Origin: Paraburkholderia phenazinium
GTDB taxonomy: Bacteria > Pseudomonadota > Gammaproteobacteria > Burkholderiales > Burkholderiaceae
DNA length: 64,000 nucleotides
Assembly: GCF_900100735.1 (NCBI RefSeq)
Contig: NZ_FNCJ01000004.1
Coordinates: forward strand, 2,019-66,018
Direction of reading: 5' to 3'
The stretch's first letter is position 1, and each line of letters starts with the position of its first letter. The position numbers and the translations under genes are program-made. The notes below the pieces were generated by a model. The model saw only the letters and a program-made list of their open reading frames with translations, had not been told where the DNA came from and did no database searches. Shown one piece after another: positions 8,452 through 17,725 of this stretch.

Positions 8452-9251
8452 GAACCGATCGCCCGAAGGTTGGAATCTGTTGCCATACTCTCGACGGTCA
8501 TTAAATTGATGCTCGCCTTCCTCAGCTTCGACTGTTCCTCCTCCGGCAATGACGAATCCGAGATCACGCGCATCCGGCTGTCTATCTCTGCGACCAGGAA
8601 AGTCGAGCGACGGCCGAACTTGCTCGCGTCGGCAAGGACGATCGTACTCGCCGCTCTTTCAATCATATGTTCGTTGATGCTGGCCTCGGCGGAGTCCAGG
8701 CTGTAAATCTTGTGATCGTCACCAATCGCCCCCGCTCCCAGGAACAACTGATCCAGCCATAGTCGATCAAGCGCCAATTCGGCAGCCGGACCAACAAGCG
8801 AGGCGTTCTCGCTACGCAGTTGTCCGCCTATGAGCGAGACACGCAATTTCGGCACATTCATCAATCTTTGAGCCACGATCAGACCGTTTGTCACAACGGT
8901 CATCGGGATTGGATTGACACGCAGCAAGTTAGCCAGTTGAAGGACCGTCGTTCCAGCGTCGAGGAACACCGCACTGTTCGGTGTCAGGAGGTCATAGGCC
9001 GCCGCCGCGATTGCCCTTTTTTCGCGCAGGTGTTGATTTTCGCGGACGCCGAATGCGACCTCGATATCGACTCCGCTGGAGATACGGGCGCCTCCATGGC
9101 TACGTTCGATGACGCCCTGTTCCTCCAGAATCTGAAGATCTCGACGTACGGTCGCCAGGGACGCACCAATCCCTTCCGCAAGAGCCTGGATCGAGGTTTC
9201 GCCGTTTGAATACAAATGGTGCCTAATGGCTTCTAATCGGTTCGTTTTCAT
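8448..9251 (-). CDS. DeoR-family transcriptional regulator of the sugar operon
   Basis: 267 residues. The N-terminal winged helix-turn-helix (residues 3-57) has the DeoR signature TSIQALAEGIGASLATVRRD followed by LQILEEQGVIERSHGGA. The C-terminal DeoRC effector domain carries FLDAGTTVLQLA, TVVTNGLIVAQRL, VSLIGGQLR and IVLADASKFG, the phosphosugar-binding motifs of this class. It probably represses the surrounding operon until a sugar phosphate accumulates. Located between the gatZ-like gene and the kinase gene, which it overlaps by 4 bp. Confidence 0.9.
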   Translation of the reverse strand: MKTNRLEAIRHHLYSNGETSIQALAEGIGASLATVRRDLQILEEQGVIERSHGGARISSGVDIEVAFGVRENQHLREKRAIAAAAYDLLTPNSAVFLDAGTTVLQLANLLRVNPIPMTVVTNGLIVAQRLMNVPKLRVSLIGGQLRSENASLVGPAAELALDRLWLDQLFLGAGAIGDDHKIYSLDSAEASINEHMIERAASTIVLADASKFGRRSTFLVAEIDSRMRVISDSSLPEEEQSKLRKASINLMTVESMATDSNLRAIGS

Positions 9252-9331
9252 ATCGCCTCGGGATACACGGACAGCATCAATAGCAAGCTTCTAAACTCTG
9301 ACCTCACTACGCTATTCGATGCCAGTGCGCT

Positions 9332-10609
9332 TCATGGGCCAATTACCGCTTTGTGGTAGATATCGAACACCCGAGTGACGGCGTATTCCAGCAACACCGC
9401 AGGTGTCGCCTGGATAGTACCCGAGCGGACGGCCGGATATAGCGTACTCAAGTATTGGCTAATCAGCGTCTCAGGTATCGTCGCGCCATCGAGACGTTCC
9501 AACAATGCGTTCACGGCCGCCTGCGCTTCCGGCAATGCCCAATAATAACGGATACGGTCGCTGTAACTAAAATGTCGTTGTACGCGAATCTCATCCGCGG
9601 TGCCGTGATAGTACTTCTCCCAATGCTCTGGCCTGGCCACCATGAGGCGCTCCATCGAGGCCGCCAGAGTTTCCGATTCCGGTACTGGAGCAAGTACTTG
9701 CGCAATGGCGTCCAGTCCATATAGTGCTTCGCGGTAGGCAAAGGTAAGTCCCGGACCGACCTTGAGGATTGCAAATCCATCTCGAACCAGTGCAGCCAAT
9801 GCGCTGCCCGGCTGATAGTCGGTTGAATGAGCCTCGAAGACGTACCCGTGCCCCCTTGAAAGCAACGCACTGAGATCACGTGCTCGCTCCGGGCGATAGA
9901 CGATCACGTTCTGGTGGCCGAACTCGACGCCCGGTTGAACAACCACGCCAATTGCCCTGTTGAAGACCGCAGAGAGTCCGGCGCTTTCAAACGCTTCGCG
10001 ATGAACATCGATCGTACGTTGTGCCGCTGACGGTTGTGTCACCTCAAGATGATCGATGACCTCGAGCGCCCCGCCCGGAACCGGAACCTCGGTGCCGATC
10101 ACGTATAGCGGCGGATTCTCCCGAGGAGCGGCGGCTTCCGCGGCCCGAACAAGTCGCACGGCACGCTGAGCCACCACCTCGTCCGATAGCATCTCGGGCT
10201 CTCCTCGACAGCCCATGCTAGCGTCGATGTGTAGCTTGCGGAACCCAGCACGCGCATAGGCGGCGATCATCACCTCGGCGCGCGCCATCGCTTCATCGGG
10301 CGAGAGTTTCTTCCACGGCGTCGGTCCCAAATGGTCGCCGCCCAAAATCAGGCGCTCCGTATTGAAGCCGACCTTCGCCGCGATCCGTTCGACAAACTGC
10401 CGGAAGTCGGCGGGAGTCATCCCCGTATAGCCACCCTCCTGGTTTACCTGATTGCAGGTCGCCTCGATCAGCACATCGACGTCGTGAGCGAGTGCATGCC
10501 GAAGCGCCGCTTCGATAACGACGGGGTGAGCCGTACAAATGGAGAAGTACCCCAAGCGTTCCGCGTTATCCGCTTGTCCCGTCATGGATTGCACCAGAGT
10601 ACGCTTCAT
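9332..10609 (-). CDS. gatZ: GatZ/KbaZ-like tagatose-1,6-bisphosphate aldolase subunit
   Basis: 425 residues, the usual length for GatZ/KbaZ (AgaZ). Recognisable stretches are SICTAHPVVIEAALRHAL, VLIEATCNQVNQEGGYTGMT, LILGGDHLGPTPWKK and LHIDASMGCRGEP. In enterobacteria this protein stabilises the catalytic GatY/KbaY subunit; no GatY/KbaY-type class II aldolase gene is in this operon, so either the partner lies elsewhere or this homologue acts alone. Its stop is 80 bp before the DeoR gene, and the ABC ATPase gene ends 3 bp upstream of its start, so cotranscription is very likely. Confidence 0.85.
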   Translation of the reverse strand: MKRTLVQSMTGQADNAERLGYFSICTAHPVVIEAALRHALAHDVDVLIEATCNQVNQEGGYTGMTPADFRQFVERIAAKVGFNTERLILGGDHLGPTPWKKLSPDEAMARAEVMIAAYARAGFRKLHIDASMGCRGEPEMLSDEVVAQRAVRLVRAAEAAAPRENPPLYVIGTEVPVPGGALEVIDHLEVTQPSAAQRTIDVHREAFESAGLSAVFNRAIGVVVQPGVEFGHQNVIVYRPERARDLSALLSRGHGYVFEAHSTDYQPGSALAALVRDGFAILKVGPGLTFAYREALYGLDAIAQVLAPVPESETLAASMERLMVARPEHWEKYYHGTADEIRVQRHFSYSDRIRYYWALPEAQAAVNALLERLDGATIPETLISQYLSTLYPAVRSGTIQATPAVLLEYAVTRVFDIYHKAVIGP

Positions 10610-10612
10610 AAC

Positions 10613-11701
10613 CTAGACTCCTCGCACGAGGTCGAGGCGCCGACCGGTTTTCTGATCGAACAGGTGAATGTCACTGGCGGCGACGCTCAATGGAATCGAG
10701 CCGCTGTGCGCGATACGTTGTCGCCCCCCAAGAACCAGCGTGGCCCGATGCCGGCCGATTGCTCCGTGCACGTGCGACTCCGCACCGGTTGCTTCAATTG
10801 CGGAAACGTTGATGTTCAGGGCACTGTTTCCCTCGGCGACATTGAAGTGCTCGGGTCTAATGCCGCAAACGACTTTGGTATCGGACTCGACCGGCAGGTT
10901 CTGTTCAAGCGCAACGGTGATTCCATCCCCGATATCGACACAGGTCTTCCCCTGCTGCCGCACAATCGATCCTTCCATCAGGTTCATTGCGGGAGACCCG
11001 ATAAAGCGGGCAACATAAAGATTTTCCGGGCGATCGTAAAGATCGAGCGGAGCGCCCACCTGCTCGATATGACCGTGGTTCAACAGAACAATCCGGTCAG
11101 CCATCGTCATCGCCTCAATCTGATCGTGCGTGACATAGATCGAGGTTGTCCCAAGCCGCTGCTGGAGAGACTTGACTTCCTGGCGCATCTGCACCCGAAG
11201 CTGCGCGTCCAGGTTCGACAACGGTTCGTCGAACAGGAACACCTGGGGCTTGCGGACGATCGCGCGCCCCATCGCCACACGCTGACGTTGGCCGCCCGAC
11301 AATTGCTTGGGAAGTCGCTGCAAATAAGGAGTCAGCCCAAGTATTTCCGCAGTTTCTCCGATTGCCTTTTTTATTTCGTCCTTCGGCGTTCCGCGAATTT
11401 GAAGGCTGAACCCCATGTTTTCCGCTACGCTCAGATGAGGATAGAGAGCATAGTTTTGAAAAACCATGGCGATGTCACGATCTTTGGCCGGAAGGTTGTT
11501 GATCAACCGTCCACCAATGAAGATCTTTCCGTCCGTTATGCTTTCCAGGCCGGCAATCATGCGCAACAGTGTCGACTTACCGCTGCCGGAGGCTCCAACA
11601 AGTGCCACGAATTCGCCGTCTCGAATCGAGATGTTTGCGCCTTCGATGACCGACTGGCTTCCATAACTCTTTTTAACATTGGTGATCTCGACATTTGCCA
11701 C
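10613..11701 (-). CDS. Sugar ABC transporter ATP-binding protein (UgpC/MalK type)
   Basis: 362 residues from GTG 11701, chosen because AAAGGAGGTG lies six to seven bases upstream and the mature sequence then begins ANVEITNVKKSYG, the normal start of MalK/UgpC proteins; a longer frame from 11761 has no such signal. Walker A GASGSGKSTLLRMIAG, Q-loop VFQNYALYPHL, signature LSGGQRQRVAMGRA, Walker B VFLFDEPLSNLD and switch His THDQIEAMT are all present, followed by the C-terminal TOBE/regulatory domain. It energises the two permeases encoded at 12749-14544 and acts at the inner membrane. Confidence 0.93.
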   Translation of the reverse strand: MANVEITNVKKSYGSQSVIEGANISIRDGEFVALVGASGSGKSTLLRMIAGLESITDGKIFIGGRLINNLPAKDRDIAMVFQNYALYPHLSVAENMGFSLQIRGTPKDEIKKAIGETAEILGLTPYLQRLPKQLSGGQRQRVAMGRAIVRKPQVFLFDEPLSNLDAQLRVQMRQEVKSLQQRLGTTSIYVTHDQIEAMTMADRIVLLNHGHIEQVGAPLDLYDRPENLYVARFIGSPAMNLMEGSIVRQQGKTCVDIGDGITVALEQNLPVESDTKVVCGIRPEHFNVAEGNSALNINVSAIEATGAESHVHGAIGRHRATLVLGGRQRIAHSGSIPLSVAASDIHLFDQKTGRRLDLVRGV

Positions 11702-11770
11702 GAGACACCTCCTTTCAAAATTTTTCGATGACGGCCTGGATGCGTGCCAACACAGCACCACGGGCAGCCG

Positions 11771-12721
11771 TTATAGCGTGACGACCTTGTTCAGATGACG
11801 CGGAGCGGTTGTGTCGAGGCCGCGCAGTTCGGCGACTCGCTCACCCAGAATCTGAAGGGCAGGAAGGACCATGATTGAGCGGCTTTCAGCCGATCCGGGG
11901 AGTTCGATTTCTACATTGCCTGGTCCGCCGAAACCCAGCACCATCGCTCCCTTCTCAGTCAACTCCGCGGCCAGCCTGGCCTCTTCTTCGCGGGTGTCCG
12001 AGCTGTACAGCAGAACGGCTAGCGTCTTGTCATCCACAAGGCTGACAGGCCCGTGCCGGTACTCCATGGTGTGATAGGTATGGGCGTAGCTCAGACTCAT
12101 CTCTTGCACCTTGATGCTGCCTTCACCTGCAATGCCATACATCGGACCCGCGCCCAGATAAACGAAGTGGGATCGTCCCGCAAGGGCGCCGCGAAGAGCC
12201 TTGTCCACTGTTTCCATCGTCACCCTGGCGTCGTTCACGACGCTGGCATCGAGCGTCAAGCCCGCCAGACGCAAGCCCATTAACAACATCAAGCTAGCCG
12301 AGGACGTCATCACGATGCCTTCGCCCGGATGCGTCTTCGCAAACACCACCGCGTCGGCATGACGGGTAACGCTGCTGTTGGCTTCGCACGTGATCGCAGT
12401 CGTCTTAAGACCAGCGGCCCGGCTAACTTCCAGCGCCTGCACCGTCTCGGTCGACTCGCCACTTCGCGACAGCGCAATGACGTGAACATTCGCATCGCTC
12501 GCGACATAGGCGCGCCTGCGCCGTGCCCACTCCCCTCCTGGAACCGCGATCGCGGTCAAGCCGCGAAGACTAAACGACGCGGCAATACTTTGAGCGAGAT
12601 GATACGAAGTGCCGCAACCGACGATAACGAACTTACTATCGGTCGGTTCGAGAGAGGGCGTAGCAAGTGCCGCCGGCCAGAACTGGAACTGTTCCTGAAT
12701 AACGCGTTCGGTCACATTCAT
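11771..12721 (-). CDS. SIS-domain sugar-phosphate isomerase/deaminase (GlmS-C/AgaS-like)
   Basis: 316 residues with tandem SIS domains. The first has VIVGCGTSYHLAQSIAASF, GGEWARRR and VIALSRSGESTETVQAL; the second has FVYLGAGPMYGIAGEGSIKVQEMS, then YAHTYHTMEYRHGPVSLV (the catalytic Glu/His region of GlmS-type isomerases). There is no glutaminase domain, so it is expected to work in the catabolic direction, deaminating or isomerising an amino-sugar phosphate, as AgaS does for galactosamine-6-phosphate. It sits between the permease and ATPase genes of the sugar operon. Confidence 0.85.
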   Translation of the reverse strand: MNVTERVIQEQFQFWPAALATPSLEPTDSKFVIVGCGTSYHLAQSIAASFSLRGLTAIAVPGGEWARRRRAYVASDANVHVIALSRSGESTETVQALEVSRAAGLKTTAITCEANSSVTRHADAVVFAKTHPGEGIVMTSSASLMLLMGLRLAGLTLDASVVNDARVTMETVDKALRGALAGRSHFVYLGAGPMYGIAGEGSIKVQEMSLSYAHTYHTMEYRHGPVSLVDDKTLAVLLYSSDTREEEARLAAELTEKGAMVLGFGGPGNVEIELPGSAESRSIMVLPALQILGERVAELRGLDTTAPRHLNKVVTL

Positions 12722-12748
12722 TGGATGATTCCTTTTTATAAAGAGACG

Positions 12749-13615
12749 CTACTTGCCTGATCCGGCCATGAGGCCCTGAACAAGGTAGCGATTCAAAAAA
12801 AGCACAACGATGATCGGAGGAATGATGGCGAGAATGCCCGCCGCATTCATCAGCCCGTAGTCGACATAGTTGCGACTGACAAATTCCGGAATGAGGACGG
12901 TCAGGGGCTTGGTCGCGAGAGTCGGCGAAAAGACCAACGGAATCATGAACTGCCCCCAGGCGCTCAGGAACGTGAGAATCGCACTGGCTATCAATCCGGG
13001 TGCTGCTAGAGGAAGGACAATTCTGAAGAGCGTGTACGTTCGACCTGCGCCGTCCATCCACGCCGCCTCCTCCAACGACAATGGCAGCGATTGGTACACG
13101 CTTCGCATCAGCCATAGTGCAAGCGGTAAAAACGCGGACACATAAATCATCGTGACGCCAAAGTAGGTATCGATAAGCTTTAACGACACCATGAGCCTGT
13201 AAAGCGGAATCATGACCGTGTAGGCGGGAATAGCCAGAGACCCGACCACGAGTACAAAGATCACATTTCGCCCCGGGAACTTGAGACGAACAAACGCGTA
13301 AGCCCCAACCGCAGCAAGCGCTACAGTGACGAACGTCGCCAGCAGGGACGTAACCAGACTATTGACAAGCGCCCGGCTGAACTGCGGCCACACGGATTGC
13401 ACCGCGCTTCCTTGAAACGAGCTGGTGGCTCCAAGAAGCTCGCGATAGTGTTCAAACGTCACATGCGGAGGAAAGAAATGCGGCGACGCCGATACCAGGT
13501 CTGTCGGTGCAGTAAAGCTTGTGACAAGCGCCCAATACACCGGTCCTAGCGACCATACCAACAAAACGGTCGCGCAAATCAGCAAGCCGAAGCGGGAGAG
13601 GAGCGAGCGGCGCAT
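12749..13615 (-). CDS. Carbohydrate ABC transporter permease (MalG type)
   Basis: 288 residues from ATG 13615, which overlaps the upstream permease stop as TGATG; the longer frame to 13795 is an artefact. Six hydrophobic segments begin with LLICATVLLVWSLGPVYWAL. The EAA-loop motif for ATPase contact is EEAAWMDGAGRTYTLFRIVLP followed by LAAPGLIASAI. It is the second transmembrane subunit of the CUT1-type importer encoded here. Confidence 0.92.
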   Translation of the reverse strand: MRRSLLSRFGLLICATVLLVWSLGPVYWALVTSFTAPTDLVSASPHFFPPHVTFEHYRELLGATSSFQGSAVQSVWPQFSRALVNSLVTSLLATFVTVALAAVGAYAFVRLKFPGRNVIFVLVVGSLAIPAYTVMIPLYRLMVSLKLIDTYFGVTMIYVSAFLPLALWLMRSVYQSLPLSLEEAAWMDGAGRTYTLFRIVLPLAAPGLIASAILTFLSAWGQFMIPLVFSPTLATKPLTVLIPEFVSRNYVDYGLMNAAGILAIIPPIIVVLFLNRYLVQGLMAGSGK

Positions 13616-14544
13616 CAGTCGTACCTCGTTTCGCGATAGACGCGCAAAACATAGACAAGCGAGATCAACAGGGAAGCGAACATGACGAGAACCGATAGCG
13701 CCATGCCATACGAAAAGCGCAGGTCCTGGAACGCCGACATGTAGACCTGAACAAGGACCGGGCGAGTGTCGAGACTTGATCCATTCAGGATCCACGCTTC
13801 GTCGAACAGATTGAAGGCGAATACTGTCGATTGACTCAGCGCGATAGCCAGTCCACCGGAAATCAGCGGCAAGGTCACTTTAGAAAACATACGAATTGGA
13901 CCGGCGCCATCGAGACGGGCCGCCTGATAAAGTTCCGCGGGGATACTCTGCAAAGCTGCCAGCAAGATGACAGCCGTCAACGGCAGCATTCGCCAAACGT
14001 GAACCAGTGCCACCAGTAGCAATGCCGTGGTGCGGTCGTTGAACCAGACATGATACGAACCGATAAGGCCGGCGGATTGCAGGACACCGTTGAGAAGACC
14101 ATAGCTCGGGTTGTAAATCCACGACCACACGATCGCGTTGACTACCGGCGGCAACGCCCACGGTAGAACCAGGGCGGCCAGCAGCCAACGTCGCCCCCAG
14201 GTAATCCTGTTGAGCAATAAAGCTGCAGCCAGACCTCCGAGCGTTTCCAGAACGACTGCAAATACGACATATTCCATCGTATTTACCCACGCATGCTGCA
14301 CACTCGGGTCACTCACCAATGCCCAGTAATTCGCGAGACCGATGAATGGCGTTCCAGGGCGCATGGGGTCGACCCTGTGCAAGCTGTCCCATAGCGTGAC
14401 TAAAACGGGGCCGAAGACTAACAGTCCCATGATGATGACGATAGGCGCCGCAAAGGCTAAACCTAACCAGCGTTCGCCGTTGAAGGTCGAACGCTTGTCC
14501 ACATGAAATGGTGCGCTCTCGGAGGTTACGACTTCGGAGGTCAT
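13615..14544 (-). CDS. Carbohydrate ABC transporter permease (MalF type)
   Basis: 309 residues. The first membrane span is FAAPIVIIMGLLVFGPVLVT, and an EAA loop reads ELYQAARLDGAGPIRMFSKVTLP. Typical CUT1 inner-membrane permease that pairs with the MalG-like protein encoded immediately downstream. It is 24 bp from the binding-protein gene stop. Confidence 0.92.
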   Translation of the reverse strand: MTSEVVTSESAPFHVDKRSTFNGERWLGLAFAAPIVIIMGLLVFGPVLVTLWDSLHRVDPMRPGTPFIGLANYWALVSDPSVQHAWVNTMEYVVFAVVLETLGGLAAALLLNRITWGRRWLLAALVLPWALPPVVNAIVWSWIYNPSYGLLNGVLQSAGLIGSYHVWFNDRTTALLLVALVHVWRMLPLTAVILLAALQSIPAELYQAARLDGAGPIRMFSKVTLPLISGGLAIALSQSTVFAFNLFDEAWILNGSSLDTRPVLVQVYMSAFQDLRFSYGMALSVLVMFASLLISLVYVLRVYRETRYD

Positions 14545-14567
14545 GGCTCTTTTCCTAAGCGATCAAC

Positions 14568-15833
14568 TCACTGCTTTTCGGCTTCAGCCGTTTGAGCAGC
14601 AATTTGCTTGATGGCCGCATCGACAGTGAGCTGCCCTTTCGCGGCTTGATTGATCGCGGTGGAAACCGCGCTGCTAAACTGCGGATACCACCCGGGCGTT
14701 CCCTGTTTGAAGAGCGGTTCGACGACGGCGGCCTGGGCAAGGAGTGCCTTTCCGCTAGCGAGCTTGCCGCTGTCATCGAGCGATTTCAGCACACTGGTAC
14801 GGGTCGGCAAGTTTCCAAGAGCCGTGTAGCTTTCCATCTGGTTCTCGGGCGCCACGAACCAGTGAATGAAGACTTCAGCCGCTTTCTTGTGCGTAGATGC
14901 AGCAGGAATGCCGACAGCCTCCGGCAGCCCAAACGTTCGGGTCGTTCCGGACACCGTAGGCATGAGCGCGCCTTCGGCAGCGCTCGCCACCTTCGACTTC
15001 GACGGATCCGTGTAGACGGAGAGGTTCCCGGCCCAGCCCGCAACATCAAAGCTCGCCTGCCCGTTTTTGAAGAGTTCCTGAACCTCGACGTCCTTCAGCC
15101 CAGTCGACGCGGGATCGATAAGTCCTGCCTTGAGTGCGTCAATTTCCCATGCCAGGGCTTTGTAGCCAGCAGAGTCGGGGGACGTGAACAATGGCTTCAG
15201 ATTGTTATCAAAGAGGTCCCCGCCAAAGGCCTTGGTGAGCAGGTACCAGGCGGTCGAGGTGCCTTCTGTAGCCGAGAACGGGAGAGCAATCGGGAACTTG
15301 GCGACACCTTTTTCCTTGATGGTCTTGGCATCGGCAAGCAATTCGGCCAACGTTTTCGGCGGCTGGGCGATGCCCGCCGCACTCAACTGCTGGCGATTGA
15401 AGATGAGAAGGCGATAGTCATTGTTATAAGGAATGCCGATCAGCTTCTTGTCGTACGTGAAAATTGAGGTTGCAGGCAAGTCCTTGGTCGTCGCCGCGTC
15501 AACAGAAGCATTCAAAGGGGCATACCAACCCGACGAACCAAATTGGCCCACCCACGACCAGTCGATTTCTGTGACGTCAGCAGGCGGGCTGCCCGCAATC
15601 GACGCGGTAATAATTTTCGTTCGAATCTCGTCCCAGCCCAACGTTTGCAGACTCAGCTTGATGCCGGTCTGCGCAGTAAAACGATCTGTCATGTCTTTCG
15701 GCAACGTCGCCCACGGCGGGAGCAAAACGGTAACCGTCTCTCCTGTCAGTGGTACTGCGGCTTGAGCGCCTGCCGGCAGACCGCCGGAAAGCACGATAGC
15801 CGCGACGGCCGCCATAAGCATTTTTCTTTTCAT
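14568..15833 (-). CDS. Periplasmic sugar-binding protein of the ABC importer (family 1)
   Basis: 421 residues. Signal peptide MKRKMLMAAVAAIVLSGGLP, with probable cleavage after AGAQA at about residue 26. The mature part has the family 1 solute-binding fold: VTVLLPPWATLPKDMTDRF, IPYNNDYRLLIFNRQQL, and ALPFSATEGTSTAWYLLTKA. Ribosome binding site CAGGAGACA precedes the ATG. As first gene of the minus-strand operon it is the most highly expressed component in such systems, and it sets the substrate specificity, which the sequence does not reveal. Confidence 0.93.
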   Translation of the reverse strand: MKRKMLMAAVAAIVLSGGLPAGAQAAVPLTGETVTVLLPPWATLPKDMTDRFTAQTGIKLSLQTLGWDEIRTKIITASIAGSPPADVTEIDWSWVGQFGSSGWYAPLNASVDAATTKDLPATSIFTYDKKLIGIPYNNDYRLLIFNRQQLSAAGIAQPPKTLAELLADAKTIKEKGVAKFPIALPFSATEGTSTAWYLLTKAFGGDLFDNNLKPLFTSPDSAGYKALAWEIDALKAGLIDPASTGLKDVEVQELFKNGQASFDVAGWAGNLSVYTDPSKSKVASAAEGALMPTVSGTTRTFGLPEAVGIPAASTHKKAAEVFIHWFVAPENQMESYTALGNLPTRTSVLKSLDDSGKLASGKALLAQAAVVEPLFKQGTPGWYPQFSSAVSTAINQAAKGQLTVDAAIKQIAAQTAEAEKQ

Positions 15834-16060
15834 CTTGCTGTCTCCTGTACGGGTTGGTGGGTTGATGGAAGGGAAAGATACACGGGAAAAAAATCAACTT
15901 CAATCACTATTTTGATTTAATTTGACGCAAGGTATCTGTGACGAAATTGTCTGCGCTGCGTAAGACTCGGGGCGACGCAGCACAAGTGGCCGCCGGCCCA
16001 TGTGATAGCTCCTGCCGGCAAGATCTAGCGGCGCCACTTACCAACGATCACCTTTCACTT

Positions 16061-16080
16061 CATAAAACATCACTTTTATG
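16061..16080. promoter_or_regulatory. Candidate operator: CATAAAA-N6-TTTTATG
   Basis: Perfect 7-bp inverted repeat with a 6-bp spacer, in the divergent promoter region of the sugar operon and the porin. The flanks add further TTTCACTT/CACTTTTATG-like steps reminiscent of DeoR-family operators. Assignment to the DeoR protein encoded at 8448-9251 is inference. Confidence 0.4.
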
Positions 16081-16147
16081 ATTGCATTAGATTTTTTTGG
16101 CTGATACTGTGACGCCTATTGATCTTGTCTAGGGGTCAGGTCGAAAA

Positions 16148-16176
16148 GCCTTCCCCGCCTGGTTGGCGGGGAAGGC
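16148..16176. terminator. Perfect 12-bp GC-rich hairpin, terminator-like but no U-tract
   Basis: GCCTTCCCCGCC (16148-16159), loop TGGTT, GGCGGGGAAGGC (16165-16176). Short GGGTCAGGTC and GAACTGACCT segments flank it on either side in inverted orientation. Neither adjacent gene ends here, so it may be a relic of a mobile element or a regulatory hairpin. Confidence 0.4.
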
Positions 16177-16353
16177 AAGCTGCCCTCCCACGGTTTTCTT
16201 GAACTGACCTCCAACCTGGATACGAATAATTTCGTTCAACTAAGTTGCCAGTCAGCGCAGAGAGTTAGCAGTGACGTTTCAATCAAAGCAGTCGATCTCC
16301 CGGTGTTGCCGCCGTGGACGTTGACGGAGACAGTTAAACAGGAGGAGTACCGC

Positions 16354-17502
16354 ATGAAGAAGACATATCTCGCGACGGCAGTCGCCCTGGTGGCATCGCT
16401 CACGGCCGGCACGGCGTATGCACAGAGCAGCGTGACGTTATACGGCGCGATGGACATGGGCGTGAACTTCACGTCGAACGCCCACGGGAATCACGCATTC
16501 GCAATGGTCAGCGGCGACACGCAGGAATCGTCGTTCGGGATGAAGGGCACCGAGGATCTCGGCGGTGGCCTGAGCGCGCTGTTCACATTGGAAAACGGCT
16601 TCAACGGCGATAACGGCCAGTTGAACGAAGGCGGCCGTCTGTTCGGTCGTGGCGCGTACGTCGGCCTCGCGTCGACGAAGGCGGGCACGCTGACGCTGGG
16701 TCGCCAGAACGACGCGACTGTCGACCTGTGGAGCCCGTTCACCGGAGCCGGCGGCGTGATCGGCGACTTCTCTGCGCATCCGTTCGACAACGACAACGCC
16801 GACTCCGACTTCCGTCCGAACAACACGGTCAAGTACGTGTCGCCGGTGTTCGCCGGCCTGCAGGCCGAAGCGACGTACGGATTCAGCAACTCGACCGGCT
16901 TCGCGAACAATCGCAACTACAGCACTGCGCTGAGCTATACGATGGGTGGTTTCTCGGCTGCCGCCGCATACATGAAAACGAACAACGGCGGAGCCCAGGC
17001 CCCGAACCAGAGTGGCGCGCTGACCAGCGACGCCGTGTTCACCGCAACCTCCCAGCAAAACATCGACGCAGGCGTCAAGTGGACGTTCGCGGACAACTCG
17101 AACGTGGCATTCGCGTATTCGCACACCGACGTGTACAACCCGATCGCAAACGCGTACGTGGCTGACATCGGCACCGGCTGGGATGCGTGGAAGTTCAACA
17201 ACTTCGAGCTGAACGGCCAGTATTACGTAAGTCCGGCGTTTTACCTGGCGGGTTCGGCCGCGTATACGAACGCTCATTTCAACGGCGACAGCGGCGACTC
17301 CACTGCCAACTGGATTCAGGTTGCTCTGATGGCGGACTATAGCCTCAGCAAGCGCACCTCCGTCTACGTTCAAGGCGCGTGGCAACACGCGAACTCGAAC
17401 ACCGGCACCGGTCTCGATCAGCCGGACATCGTCGGTTCGGACGGCCCGTCAACGAGCAAGAACCAGTTTGTCGGTCGCGTCGCGCTCGTTCAGAAGTTCT
17501 GA
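16354..17502 (+). CDS. Gram-negative porin (Burkholderia OmpC-like)
   Basis: 382 residues from ATG 16354, preceded by GGAGGAG; an upstream in-frame start at 16303 gives a non-signal extension and is rejected. Signal peptide MKKTYLATAVALVASLTAG, cut after TAYA (residue 23). The mature protein begins QSSVTLYGAMDMGV and contains SSFGMKGTEDLGGGLSALF and GRGAYVGLASTKAGTLTLGR, the hallmark of 16-strand beta-proteobacterial porins, and ends in ...QFVGRVALVQKF with the C-terminal Phe needed for BAM assembly. It is divergent from the sugar ABC operon, so it may supply that substrate across the outer membrane, though it could also be a general porin. Confidence 0.93.
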   Translation: MKKTYLATAVALVASLTAGTAYAQSSVTLYGAMDMGVNFTSNAHGNHAFAMVSGDTQESSFGMKGTEDLGGGLSALFTLENGFNGDNGQLNEGGRLFGRGAYVGLASTKAGTLTLGRQNDATVDLWSPFTGAGGVIGDFSAHPFDNDNADSDFRPNNTVKYVSPVFAGLQAEATYGFSNSTGFANNRNYSTALSYTMGGFSAAAAYMKTNNGGAQAPNQSGALTSDAVFTATSQQNIDAGVKWTFADNSNVAFAYSHTDVYNPIANAYVADIGTGWDAWKFNNFELNGQYYVSPAFYLAGSAAYTNAHFNGDSGDSTANWIQVALMADYSLSKRTSVYVQGAWQHANSNTGTGLDQPDIVGSDGPSTSKNQFVGRVALVQKF

Positions 17503-17725
17503 TACCTGGCACACGTCGCCGCCGCAACCACCGGCACCATGACGGCGGTCGCGGCGGCGGCTTCAGATTTGTCTGTTCAGTGCGACGCTTCGCGACCGCC
17601 GGGTTGATGCTATGCTCAACGACCTGAACGATTGCATCATCCGCACGTGGAATACCCAGAATTGCGCGCTTTCACTGCGCAGATCTGGCGGTTGCGGACG
17701 ACGCTACTGAACTTGGTCGCACAAC

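Larger units (their letters stand above)
15834..16353. other. Divergent promoter region between the sugar operon and the porin
   Basis: 520 bp. The stretch 15880-15925 is AT-rich with A- and T-tracts, plausible for the binding-protein promoter. An inverted repeat at 16061-16080 and a GC-rich hairpin at 16148-16176 (listed separately) lie in the middle. No coding frame of note. Confidence 0.5.

Noticed and set aside
13616..13795. Extended N-terminus of the MalG-like permease
   Set aside because: It overlaps the upstream permease gene by 180 bp; the TGATG overlap at 13615 is the expected coupled start.
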